Shown here: in pieces, positions 18,836 to 27,929 of the stretch
Layout: the number at the start of each line of letters is the position of its first letter
Position numbering within the stretch: position 1 is the first letter of the stretch
Assembly: GCA_015680685.1 (NCBI GenBank)
Contig: MNCI01002038.1
Span: 588,794 to 617,949 of the forward strand
Direction: 5' to 3'
DNA length: 29,156 nucleotides
Source of the DNA: Gnetum montanum
Taxonomy: Eukaryota; Streptophyta; Gnetopsida; Gnetales; Gnetaceae
Notes under the pieces: generated by a model
What the model saw: only the letters and a program-made list of their open reading frames with translations
Database searches by the model: none
Told to the model about the DNA's origin: nothing
Position numbers and translations under genes: made by a program

Positions 18836-19178
18836 ATGGTTAATGCAATTAAAGGCATTCTTATCAGCTGGTAAGCTCTGTATAGGATCTGATTTTCTCA
18901 CTTTCGACCTTTTGTATTATTTCCATGCTTATTTGCTCTGTATATTATTTCCATTAATGTGTAACCCTTCCGTTTTTCTTTGTTGCAATTACTGTCACAG
19001 TGACATACCAATGGCTGAGTTTATTATTAATATGAATAATGCTTCGAAGAATCATGATAAGTTCATCATCCAGATACTTGACAGTACGCATATACTTGTT
19101 CAACCTAATGCGGCTGATCGCATTCAAAGTCAGATTAATGAGTTCCGTAATAAAATAACATATGAAAAACCGGCTTGA
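18836..19178 (+). CDS. TFB5: TFIIH subunit TFB5 (GTF2H5/TTDA family), two coding exons
   Basis: Coding exons are 18836-18870 and 19001-19178, joined across a 130-bp GT-AG intron (GTAAGC...TGTCACAG) that splits a Cys codon (TG|T, residue 12). The product is 70 residues, the usual length of this family. It starts MVNAIKGILISCDIPMAEF, continues KFIIQILDSTHILVQPNAAD and ends ITYEKPA. The family pattern MVN..KG.LI.CD..M..F...KFII..LD.TH..V is complete, so it looks functional. TFB5 is the small core subunit that binds p52/TFB2 and stabilises TFIIH for transcription initiation and nucleotide excision repair in the nucleus (known for yeast and human orthologues). The ATG is chosen because the family begins MVN and a 3' splice site lies 51 bases upstream. 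It is the only intact host gene seen here. Confidence 0.93.
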
Positions 19179-19237
19179 TCGTAGATGCATTCAAAGTGCA
19201 GTTGAGAGGCCAGTGGCTAATGTATTAGAAAAATAGT
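19111..19237. repeat. Imperfect duplication across the TFB5 stop codon
   Basis: CGGCTGATCG-CATTCAAAGT-CAG (from 19111, coding) is echoed as CGGCTTGATCG, five extra bases, GCATTCAAAGTGCAG (from 19171). The echo spans the TGA stop at 19176-19178 and the start of the 3' UTR. Similarity fades after about 35 bases. It could be an old 60-bp tandem duplication or chance. Confidence 0.45.
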
Positions 19238-19414
19238 GTATTTTGATTTCGTATTCTTAATACCCTTTTTTACGGTTGTATGGAATATTATAGTTACAAA
19301 TTTGGTTGTTTTGTTTTACATGTTACATAGAATACTTGGTAAATTTTTTCTCAATGATGTTTTCAAAACTCATGAATGTTTTTACTGATACTGATCCAAA
19401 AGGTATACTGATGT

Positions 19415-19420
19415 AATAAA
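19415..19420 (+). terminator. Candidate poly(A) signal of TFB5
   Basis: AATAAA in ATGTAATAAAATTTC, 237 bases after the TFB5 stop, with T-rich sequence around it. Plant polyadenylation signals are loose, so other sites (for example near 19255) are possible. Confidence 0.4.
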
Positions 19421-19857
19421 ATTTCAATTATGATTTCATGGCAAAAAATTACATTGATAGTGTTCAAAATTATTTCCATCCGTTCTCCCTAGTTTGTCAC
19501 CAGAAATGTGTACAGAAGATTACACTAGTAATTATCTTCAGCTTCACTATAGGTATTTGTACGTGTCTACATTATGTTATTTAAAATTTAAATTATATGA
19601 GTGCAAATGTCTGTATATCTTCTATATTCACAGCAGAAAGGGATCAGTGTAAATTGTCTCATTTGAAGACCTGGAATCTTTAATGTTCTTATTTGACATT
19701 TGTTTTTTCAGTTGAAAACATTTCTGTCCAGCACCAATGATTAATACGCAGGCTAATAAAGTCAATAGTTCGTTAGCCAAAATATTGAAAATTATCCAAC
19801 GTTATTCAGGTAAAGCCATTGGTAGAGATGCTGCATGGAGAGATACATCATTAAAAT

Positions 19858-19971
19858 ATCGATTGATTGTTTCGGAACCTTCGGAAATATATCAGTCTGG
19901 GCATGGTATTAGTATCGATTGATTGTTTCGGAACCTTCGGAAATATATCATAGTCTGGGCATGGTATTTTC
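19858..19971. repeat. 56-bp tandem duplication
   Basis: ATCGATTGATTGTTTCGGAA and the following CCTTCGGAAATATATCA...GTCTGGGCATGGTATT occur at 19858 and again at 19914. The second copy has a 2-bp insertion (CATAG for CAG). An open frame at 19737-19922 runs into it, but its product is not recognisable. Confidence 0.95.
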
Positions 19972-20023
19972 GTTTTATTTGGCTGAGAGGCCACTAACAG
20001 TCATAAATCGGTAACAATAACGC

Positions 20024-20385
20024 TAAATAATATTGTCCCTAGGGAGAAGGTATCCAGAAATGCTAAATAATATTTTTTGTTTATAACCTTCTAGGGAGAA
20101 GGTATCAGTTCATAAAGCTCTAAGAAGAACGTATCGGTAACCTTAAATAATATTTTATCTATAAGTAACGTTTAATAATATTTTGTCCATAATGTTGTAG
20201 GAAAAGGGTATAGTAATGTTAAATAATATTTTGTTCATAGCGTTCCAAGGAAAAGGTATTGGTAATGTTAAATAATATTTTTTCAATAACATTCCAATGA
20301 TAGGGTATCAATAACAGAAAATAATATTTTATCCATAACACTTCCAAAGAGATTTTTGGGAACATTAAATAATATCTAGGGAGAA
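20024..20385. repeat. About 48-bp minisatellite (TAAATAATATT core)
   Basis: The core TAAATAATATT or a close variant starts at 20024, 20064, 20144, 20172, 20220, 20269, 20318 and 20365. The later copies are regularly 47-49 bp apart. Between cores lie variants of TGTCCATAACGTTCCAAGG followed by AGAAGGTATC and GGTAATG. Copies are diverged and the first ones irregular. It is non-coding. Confidence 0.9.
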
Positions 20386-20534
20386 TTTATTAGATTTCTA
20401 ATTTTTTTGGATTTCCAGATTTGACATGTGGACTTTGTTTTGGTTATGATACCTTGAAAATAATTTTAAAATTTTAAAAAAATTAAAATAAAAAATGATT
20501 TCCATATCCCATAAATAATATTTACATATAAATA

Positions 20535-20930
20535 TCCGCATAAACCTTGGAAGAGCTACATGGTGTGCATGGTGAGCATGACCACGTGGGATGGCTACAA
20601 CATCAAGTTGCGTTGGATGATTTCCATGTTGGAATCAACGGTGGTATTGACATCGAATAATTGAGATAGGTGTTGGTGTCACAGAGGGTGTTGGTGTCAC
20701 AGAGGGCGTCGGTGAGCACGAGGATGGCGCCCTAGCTGAAGTAATCATCAACATAGAGTAGAGTGACATTGCACCATGCAAAATGGGTGACCATGTCTAC
20801 GATGGCTTGCATCTACACAGCATCGTTGCAAGATAGGACAAGTGCATCCAGAAAGGGAAGTGGGCCATGGACAACCATGGGCTCAATGTCACGAATGTGA
20901 GCAGAGGCATGTTGCCAATATGAGCAGAGG
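20535..20930 (-). pseudogene. Glutamate receptor-like (GLR) extracellular domain fragment
   Basis: The minus strand first reads IGNMPLLTFVTLSPWLSMAH then FPFWMHLSY, matching the GLR stretch 'VPLLSF.ATDPTLS...PFF.RT'. After a frameshift near 20815 it continues MQAIVDMVTHFAWCNVTLLY and VDDYFS, a stop, then GAILVLTDAL. This fits the next GLR block ('QM.AI.DLV..YGW..V..I+VDDD.GR.G...L.DAL') and YLNYSMSIPP fits what follows. These belong to the amino-terminal ligand-binding (ANF-receptor) domain of plant glutamate-gated-like channels. The transmembrane pore, the second ligand lobe and the signal peptide are absent. With one frameshift and at least two stops it is a dead fragment, perhaps moved here by a transposon. 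It is richer in GC than its surroundings. Confidence 0.72.
20671..20706. repeat. 18-bp tandem duplication inside the GLR fragment
   Basis: GTGTTGGTGTCACAGAGG occurs twice in a row (20671-20688 and 20689-20706). On the minus strand it duplicates six codons in frame (CDTNTL/CDTNTY). Confidence 0.95.
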
Positions 20931-22350
20931 CTGGGAGTGAGAACATACAAAAACTACTACAAATTCTTTTTTCTAAAACCCATTGTTACGAAAAACTTGA
21001 TACACAAACCTTGTTCGTTGTCTTAAAGTCATGCAAATTTTAATCCTTAAATCTTGTTCTAAGTTGTGAAATTATTTACTGAAATAATTTATTACTTGTT
21101 TACGAATAAGATTCTCTTAAACCAAATTATAGGTAGATATTATAAATATATAACTAAGCTAGTTATTATGATTCATTTAGAAGAAACTCAACACACAACT
21201 GTTATGAATGGCATGGAATGTGTCGATTTACATAGGTTAGGATTTTGTTAGCTATACTAGAATCATATATCAATATACAAAAATAGATACAATGGTAAGT
21301 TGTTTGTTTCTTAAGTTACATGGTTTGGGTTTAAGCATGAGCTTTCTATTAAGAGCTTACTTAGCATGATGAGTAGTAGCACTATGGGCATTCACCTTAT
21401 AGGTGATGACCCTTTGATGGAAGGCTAATGAAAATCTTTTCCATGTTTAACTAACCCTTAACTAATTATTGGATTTTTTTCATGGCTTAGCACTAAAAAA
21501 TTAATGATAGTTTTGAACCAGTTGTGAGTTATTTGTATGTGAATTTCATGATAGACCAATAGTTTATGTTTGCTCTTGCAAAATAGAAACTTATTCATTA
21601 TATATATAAAGGGAGGAATGGGGAAGAGGGGGCTAGTAATTTGCCTATGTCATGGTGGTGGTAACTATTATTAAAGAATATTTTGGGTTCCAACACCTTT
21701 GAAAGAATTTGACTATAGGGATACCTCAAGACATGTAACCATCATGATATATTAGAAGAATTATAGAGAAATATAATAATGCCTCAAATGGCAATCTCTT
21801 TCCCACAAATCCTTGTCACACAAAGAGTTAACCTCTTAATCCACCTCTTATTGGATATTATATTCAAATGATACTTAAAGTATTGTGGGTTATAATCTAG
21901 TTGAATTGCATATGCTATAATACAAGAAGTTTTGAAATAGATAATAATGATGTTGAATCTTAATTGAACAAATTCTATATTTTATTATTTTAAGATTATA
22001 TTATTAGATAAGTTGTAATTTAAACGAATAAGTTGATTGTGGCCTCTAGCTTGGTAGGACAGCTTCAATGTTATTGTTGTTACTAATAAAGGATCAAAAA
22101 GGATTATCACTTGGAGTCTTAATGCTCATCCCATCAATGGTGCCCTAAGAAGGTTAGTGGATGAGTAAAAGCCTACCCTCTTTGAGTGGTTGCACCTGGT
22201 TGTTATGATTGGCAAATGTAATTGTCAAGAATTTAATAGGTATGTCAACAAGTTTAGAAATTTCAAAATGCATAGGTTGGAGAAGTACTATTAATTAATC
22301 ATTTAGTTGCATATTACAATGATTTTTAAGTTAATAATTGTTGACAAAAT
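20931..22350. other. AT-rich stretch without recognisable genes
   Basis: No family is visible in any frame. Near 21650-21745 there are two pieces like the 3' part of the local SINE family (ATTTTGGGTTCCAACACC forward, and inverted CTCAAGACATG), too short to delimit. The rest is unassigned. Confidence 0.45.
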
Positions 22351-22354
22351 GTTG

Positions 22355-22394
22355 TCCCCTCCATTTTATTTGGACAAGGCTAGGATGATCTTGC
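22355..22394 (+). repeat. RTE LINE 3'-end fragment
   Basis: GTCCCCTCCATTTTATTTGG followed by ACAAGGCTAGGATGATC matches the end of the RTE LINE at 23225-23260 read on the minus strand (GACCCCATTTTGTTGGGACA, AGGCTAGGATGATGATG). It is thus a 3'-terminal scrap in plus orientation. Confidence 0.65.
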
Positions 22395-22439
22395 ATGGAA
22401 GGGAGGGATGGGGTGGATGTGGGGTGTGCAAGGATGGGT

Positions 22440-22535
22440 GTTGGAACCCCAAAATAATTGTAATATAGGTACATCCCCAAATATATAACTTAGCATTGCC
22501 CACCAAAATCAAACCTATGACTTGGAGCTTCTAAA
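22440..22535 (-). repeat. SINE copy (minus strand)
   Basis: Read on the minus strand it gives AAGTCATAGGTTTGATTTTG, GTGGGCAATGCTAAGTTATA, GTACCTATATTACAATTATT, then TTGGGGTTCCAACACC. This is the same order as the plus-strand copy at 27695-27840. The box-A end is missing or diverged. Confidence 0.7.
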
Positions 22536-22559
22536 TTGCCCATGAGTGGGAGGGAGGGA

Positions 22560-22800
22560 AGAGGTGTTGGACCCTAAAAAAATATTAACAATGAGCAAAG
22601 AAAATTCAAAGTACATCACAAGTTTGACACCAAGTAGACATTATAAAAAATATGAAAAGAAAAAACTTTTTGATTTTAGGATTATCTACTCAAGTGTATA
22701 GCATTACAAATGATGCATTGCAAAAATAAGGGGGGAAGAAAATTAATTGTTAGTAGGGAGGAAGATCAAAATCAGTATTCTTACCACTAGGCTAGCACCT
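22560..22800 (-). repeat. Second SINE-like copy (minus strand)
   Basis: The minus strand begins GAGGTGCTAGCCTAGTGGTA followed by AGAATACTGATTTTGATC (box-A region, about 22763-22800). It ends near 22563-22590 with the family tail motif GGGTCCAACACCTC. The middle does not align well, so it may be interrupted or belong to a related subfamily. Confidence 0.5.
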
Positions 22801-22804
22801 CATT

Positions 22805-22835
22805 TTTTCAAGGCTAGGATGACGACGACAATGAC
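22805..22835 (+). repeat. RTE LINE tail scrap
   Basis: CAAGGCTAGGATGACGACGA matches the last bases and trinucleotide tail of the RTE LINE (CAAGGCTAGGATGATGATG). Confidence 0.55.
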
Positions 22836-23099
22836 TTGTTAATAACATAATACAAGTAAATTTAATTGAATTGAGCTTTTTTTATTATGTCTTATTATCT
22901 AGGGCATGCATCTTGCATCCTATTATCATAAGTTAGATCTTGAGAGGTTGTTAGGATATACAACTATTTTGGAAAACATTATTGAAACTAAATTGGTCCA
23001 ATAGCTCCATTGAGTATATTGGATGTAATTAAAAATAATTTTAGTTTTGTTATGTCATAGATTTTCTATAATAATATATCTTAATGCAACTAATTGGGA

Positions 23100-23212
23100 T
23101 TGAAATTATGACTTTTGCATTAGTGATAGGTGGCTTAAGTGCTCACCTCATTGTCTTGTGAGGTCAAAGGTTGTTGATTTGAGCTGTACTTGAGGCATCA
23201 TTCTATTCCTCT
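23100..23212 (+). repeat. tRNA-like repeat, left half (target of the RTE insertion)
   Basis: GGTGGCTTAAGTGCTCACC (box-A-like) and, further on, CAAAGGTTGTTGATTTGAGC (box-B-like) precede ATCATTCTATTCCTCT. The right part of the pre-insertion sequence continues at 27616 with CTAATTATTCTAAAATATC, which resembles the body of the local SINE family. This suggests the LINE landed in a SINE-like unit. The box matches are approximate. Confidence 0.45.
23197..23212. repeat. 16-bp target-site duplication, left copy (RTE LINE)
   Basis: ATCATTCTATTCCTCT occurs here and identically at 27600-27615. The left copy lies directly beside the (ATC)n tail of the minus-strand RTE element. The right copy lies where the element's 5' end is expected for a full-length RTE. 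Confidence 0.85.
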
Positions 23213-23230
23213 TACATCATCATCATCATC

Positions 23231-23543
23231 CTAGCCTTGTCCCAACAAAATGGGGTCGACTACATGAGTTCTTTTTCACCATTTACCTCTATGAAGAGCT
23301 AAGTCTTTATTTAATTGTAGTTTCTTCAAATCATTTTCAATCATTTTTTTCTGTCTTCTTTGGTCTTCCTTTCGATGGCTTTCCTGAAATAGTGGTATAG
23401 CAAGCTTTGTTTATTGGTTCATTGTATGATCTCCTTTGCACATGTCCACACTATCTAAGTTGCCATGCTTGTTGCTTATTTGAAATAAAAGCCATTATAA
23501 GTCTTCCTCTGATGTCTATATTATGTAGTTTATCTCTTCTAGT
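23231..23543 (-). pseudogene. RTE LINE, 3' coding end and 3' UTR
   Basis: This continues the same element beyond the nested insert. The minus strand runs from the VAEMRMLRW-like region (decayed) to the 3' terminus, with GTCGACCCCATTTTGTTGGG just before the tail. The plus-strand reading TGGGGTCGACTACATGAG is the familiar reverse view of plant RTE 3' ends. Confidence 0.75.
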
Positions 23544-23555
23544 AACATTCAACAT

Positions 23556-24790
23556 CTATCGAGAAGATGGAATTTCCTCCAATTGCTTGGGCATTGGGAA
23601 TTTTGGGAAGCAAACCTTTTGGTGAAAGATCTTTCAGTAGGACAAGCTCATCACAAAATGATTGGGGAAGTTTTTTTTTTTTTGAAGTAGTTGCCCTGTT
23701 ATGTTGAGGTTCAAGGGTGCATGTAAAGGATTAGTTTAGTAGGAGGCAATGGAGAATTTCCTCGACCTTTCATGATGATAATAGACATGGCCAATTCACT
23801 AGAATTCTTAACATCCTTAAAAAACATAGTACCTCCTCCCTAAAAAAATCAACTCATGAAGATACCTTTCATTTTGCTTCAACAAATGATACCTTTCATT
23901 TTGCTTCAACAAACCACAAATAGTGAATCTCATATCTTTATATATAATCCTTTACTAAAGTGAGGGGATGGAATTTTATTTGGGGGATGCATTGTTGACC
24001 AAAGGGAAGGTTTCATGCTTAGTTGTTGACTCATCATGTAGAGCTCACTCAAGATAAATTCTAGTAATAGGGTTTTGCCATGGCCTCCTACTATATCCTT
24101 TGCTATAAGATGACTGAAATTGCTACATACCTTTTCAAGGAATATTTGTTTACAAAGGCTATGAGTTTATTCATGTGCATGTGGACTAGGATCCTATGGG
24201 ATCAATATTAGGTAATGATTACAAAAGGGTCCATCATGCAAACACACTTGCATGAGATTTCATTATGGGTGAATGTTGCCTGGGAGATTTTTCTTGAGTG
24301 GAATGGTTGCACTTTTCATGCAAAGTGCCTAAACTCTCCCTATAAATGCATCTCAAAAGCATTCGCCAACTTTCACTTATGGGAAAACATTCATGAATGT
24401 TCAATGATAATGTTCAATACTCACGACTCCTTGTGAAATGAGTCAACATGGTACTCATAAATTATGTGCTCCTCTACTTTTCTAGACATGCATACCCTAT
24501 GCTAAATGAACTTTATGATGTTGTGCATGAATATCTTTTGATTGTTGGTTTCAATGCCTTATAGAAATGCCTAGAAATTTTTGATTAACTGGAAACAGGG
24601 TTGGGATTCTCTTCCCCCATAGCTGATGCATGATCCTTCTAATGGTTTGATTCCTAGTTAGCTTCATGATCTAAGTGTTCATCTGTGTGTTTGGAGGATT
24701 TTTTTTCCCTCCATGATGATATTGCTATTGTAATTTCTGATTTTGGATTTTCCCCTCTTGTTATATAAAAGACTAGACTTTCCTTCAAAA
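23556..24790 (+). mobile_element. 1.2-kb LINE-like insert inside the RTE element
   Basis: AACATTCAACAT at 23544-23555 and 24791-24802 forms a 12-bp target duplication. Removing the insert joins the RTE 3' region smoothly. The insert ends at right with TTATATAAAAGACTAGAC, TTTCC and TTCAAAA, a short A-rich tail as in plant L1-type LINEs, so it is likely a 5'-truncated non-LTR copy in plus orientation. I could not recognise a protein domain in it. The longest open stretch (24215-24436) is not similar to anything I know. It contains a direct repeat, ATACCTTTCATTTTGCTTCA (about 23861 and 23890). Confidence 0.75.
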
Positions 24791-24802
24791 AACATTCAAC
24801 AT

Positions 24803-27290
24803 ACATCAAAGCATATACATTTATGCCACATTGATTTATTGTTCATGCCTCTTTTGTATAGTCCAGCATTGAACACCATATAAGATAGCAAGCATGATTG
24901 TTGTCCTATAAGATTTTTCTTTCAATTTTATTAGTATTCTTTTATCACATAGAACACCACTAGAGTATCTCCATTTTTTAACTATCCTGCCTCAATTCTA
25001 TTTCTTATATCTTTATCAGCTTTGTCATTTGATTGGAGGATTAATCCTAAGTAGAGTAATTGTTTACAATGAGGAACTTTTTTTCCTTGAATTATCACCT
25101 CTATTTCACTAATGTTTATGTTGTTATTAAAATTAGAGTTCATACATTTTGTCTTACTTCTACTAATTTTTAAGCTTTTTGATTCTAAAGCATGTCTCTA
25201 TTTCTCCATTTTAGAAGTAATATTTTGATGAGTTGTATCCACCAACATAATATCATCTACAAATAGCATACACCAAGGGATTTCATCTCGTATTTCTTTT
25301 GTTAATTTATCCATAATAATGGCAAATAAGTACAGGCTAAGTTCAAACCCTTGATGTAGACCTATTGTAACTGAAAAATTAGATGTTGTTCCATAATTTG
25401 TTCTAATTTTAGTGGTAGCTCCTTCATACATGTCTTGAAGTAGTTTAATATATTTATTAGAGATGTTTTTCCTCTTCAAGGCCCATGATATAATGTCTTT
25501 AGGTACTCTATCATAAGCTTCTTCCAAGTCAATGAAGATTATATGTAGATTTTTCCTATGTTTTTTAAATTTCTTCATCAATTTTTGTATTAAGAAAATA
25601 GCCTCTATAATAGATCTCCCTTGCATAAATCCAAATTGATTTTTTGATACTATTGATTCAATTCTAAAATACTACTCTATAACTCTCTACCAAAGCTTCA
25701 TAATATGATTCACAAGCCTGATCGCTCTATAGTTTGCACAATTTTGTACATCTCCTTTATTTTTGTAAATGGGAACAACAAAGCTTTTTCTCCAATTGTT
25801 GGGCACTTTTCCATTGTTCAAAATTTTGTTAAATAATTGTGTCAATCAAGAAACTCTTATCTCTACAAATACTTTCCAAGATTCTATAGGAATGTCATTT
25901 AGTCCAACAACTTTTCCATTTTGCATCTTTGATAATGTTATATTCTCCCAAGAGGATGAAAGCTTATTAACCAAACCAGAATTTGGTTCTTCTTCTTGGA
26001 TGTCTTCTCTTGGGAGTTCTTCATTTACTAATTCTTGAAAGCAAATTTTGCACCTATTCAAAATTTCATTGTCTTTTACTAAATTGTTTTCATTTGCTTT
26101 CTTGATACATTGGACATGATCAATGTCCTTACATTTCTTGTTTATATTTTTCTACTTCATTTATTCCTAATTTTTCATAAAAGTTATCCAATGCCTTATG
26201 TTTAACTTTGGCTAATTCTACAATTTCCTCCTTCTTTGCCATTTTGTATATCAACCTATTTTCTTGGCCACTACTTTGCTACCATTCCTTAAAGCTTTTT
26301 TTGTTGTTTTGGATAGCATGTTGCACTTCATCACTCCACCATCATGCTTTCTTTGGAATATATTTTTTTCCTTTTATTTCACCCAAAATGTTCTTTCCAA
26401 TTTTATGAATGCAACTTTTCATTTGGCTCAAAATTAAATTTTCAAAGCGATCCCAATTCCAAGTGCCTTCATGAAGCAATTATTTTTTGAATAAGGTGAT
26501 GTTATCTTCCTTCAAATTCTACCATTTTATACATTTAGTCCCTTTTTATGTTCTATTTTTTAACCTTTATATAGCTATGTCCATGACCATTAGTCAATGT
26601 TGAGTTTTAAGGCACTCTCCAAGTATGATTTTGCAATCTTTGTAGATGGCTCAATTTCTTTTATGTAGCAAGAAATAATCAATTTGTATTTTATGCATAC
26701 CACTTTTATATGTGATTAAATGTTCTATCCTCTAATTAAAACAAGTATTTACAATTGCAAGGTCATATACACTTGTGAATTATAGTAGTAAATCTCCCAT
26801 ATCATTGTGCCCTCCAAATTCATGTCCCTCATGAATCTTGTCATATCCCATTTTCATAGATCCAACATGATCATCAAAGTTCCCTCTAATGAATATGCTT
26901 TCTTGTTGTGAAATTTCTTGAAGCATCTAATCCATAAAATCCCAAAAATCATGTTTGATGGAATTATCTAGGTCAATTTATAAAGCATATATACTAATGA
27001 CATTGATGAACTCATTTCCAAGCATAAGTTCGATGTCCATAATTCAATCGTCATGGCAATATACTTGTACCACTTTATCTTTGATACATTGATCAATCAT
27101 GATAGTCACTCCATTTCAGTGATTTTCTTTTGTTGAGTAGAAGAGTTTGTAATCCTAACCTAAATCTTTAGCTTTCTCCCCTTTCCTTCTTGTTTTCTTG
27201 GAGGCAGGAAATGTAGATTCTTTATCTCTTCATGGTGTTAGTAATTTTAGAGGTCTTTTTATTGAGCGTATTAATGGTCTAGATTATCAT
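24803..27290 (-). pseudogene. RTE LINE ORF: endonuclease and reverse transcriptase
   Basis: On the minus strand from 27290: IYISCLQENKKE (QET motif region), KAKDLG.DYKLFYSTKEN, NGVTIMI, then FIRGNFDDHVGSMKMGYDKI (GDFN.HVG motif) near 26880. A HI.YKSGMHKIQIDYFLL-like segment follows near 26690. These are the apurinic-type endonuclease. Linker motifs GKVVGLNDIPIESWK (about 25890) lead to RT: MQGRSIIEAIFLIQKLM, HIIFIDLEEAYDRVPKD, TVTIGLHQGF-like, and CMLFVDDIMLV. Downstream come RNRIEAG and the C-terminal region up to the nested insert. The longest open piece is 25198-25626 (142 codons). The RT catalytic Asps are present; stops and frameshifts interrupt the rest. Confidence 0.9.
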
Positions 27291-27599
27291 CAGAAATTTC
27301 TATCATTGGACTTGCTTCTTTATCCATACTTGTTCCTAATGTGGAAATCCTTGTCTACTTTTCACAACATTTAGGTGATAATGTTACACGTTATTTCTGA
27401 AGGATGTCCTAGTAAGACCTTTTCCATAGCAACTAGGTGTTATGACTATCGCACATTGCATCTAGGGAATGTCCTAACATCTACAAAATTTTGAAAAGAA
27501 CTCATCTATGAGATATGACAAGGTTTTAATGCCAGCTACCAACTTGATGCTAACTCTTCTTCTTTTCGTATCGAGCTTGGGATTGATATTGGTAATGTT
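27291..27599 (-). other. RTE LINE 5' leader
   Basis: About 300 bp lie between the first recognisable endonuclease codons and the right target-site copy. No frame extends through it. It is collinear with the repeat at 18330-18620 in the TFB5 intron (for example GCACATTGCAT and GGTTTTA motifs in the same order). Confidence 0.6.
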
Positions 27600-27615
27600 A
27601 TCATTCTATTCCTCT
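27600..27615. repeat. 16-bp target-site duplication, right copy (RTE LINE)
   Basis: Identical to 23197-23212 (ATCATTCTATTCCTCT). It marks the 5' boundary of the minus-strand element. Confidence 0.85.
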
Positions 27616-27925
27616 CTAATTATTCTAAAATATCATGTTGGCTATATGTCTTTGAGTATTCTTATAGTTATTATTTTACTTTTAACAAAGATGTGTTAGC
27701 CTAATAGTAAGACACTTGATTTTAAAGCTCTAGGTCATGGGTTCAATTTTGGTGGGCAATGTTGAGTTATATAAAGTTCTAATTGGACTATACATCTTGA
27801 AGTATACCTATATTTTACTTATTTTGAGTTTCAACACCCCATTATTTTAGTTCTAATTCTTCTAAAATATCAAGTTGGCTATATAGCTTGGGGTGTACTT
27901 ATAATCATTATTTTAGGTTCTAACA
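27614..27925. repeat. SINE-body segment repeated on both sides of the SINE
   Basis: CTAATTATTCTAAAATATCA plus TGTTGGCTATATGTCTTTGA (27616-27660) recurs as CTAATTCTTCTAAAATATCA and AGTTGGCTATATAGCTTGGG (27853-27895), about 237 bp on. A third, more diverged version (TTCTAATTGGACTATACATC) lies inside the SINE between them. It looks like tandem SINE bodies. Confidence 0.75.
27695..27845 (+). repeat. tRNA-like SINE copy, best preserved
   Basis: TTAGCCTAATAGTAAGACAC (box A) and TCATGGGTTCAATTTTGGTG (box B, about 27736-27755) are about 40 bp apart. They are followed by GGCAATGTTGAGTTATATAA, TTCTAATTGGACTATACATC and a tail ending TTTGAGTTTCAACACCCC. This is the reference copy for those at 15484, 22440 and 14720. 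No intact tRNA cloverleaf is claimed. Confidence 0.7.
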
Positions 27926-27929
27926 CCAT

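Larger units (their letters stand above)
23213..27599 (-). mobile_element. Near full-length RTE-clade LINE with nested insert
   Basis: The element is bounded by the 16-bp duplication, with its 3' end at left and a (TGA)n-type tail (ATC repeats, 23215-23230). Subtracting the nested insertion and its duplicated site (1247 bp) leaves about 3.1 kb, the usual size of an RTE element. On the minus strand it carries an endonuclease start near 27290, reverse transcriptase (FVDD box at 25252-25263), the C-terminal region, and the plant RTE 3' end (GGGACAAGGCTAGGATGATG). Frameshifts and stops are scattered, so it is inactive. Confidence 0.9.

Noticed and set aside
19737-19922. 61-codon frame after TFB5, preceded by a splice-acceptor-like TTTTTTCAG
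   Set aside because: The product matches no family I know, and the frame runs into a 56-bp tandem duplication; it could be an alternative 3' exon but nothing supports that.
20740-20765. YVDD motif on the minus strand taken as copia reverse transcriptase
   Set aside because: The surrounding residues (QAIVDMVTHFAW before, GAILVLTDAL after) fit the GLR ligand-binding domain, and no other RT block is present.
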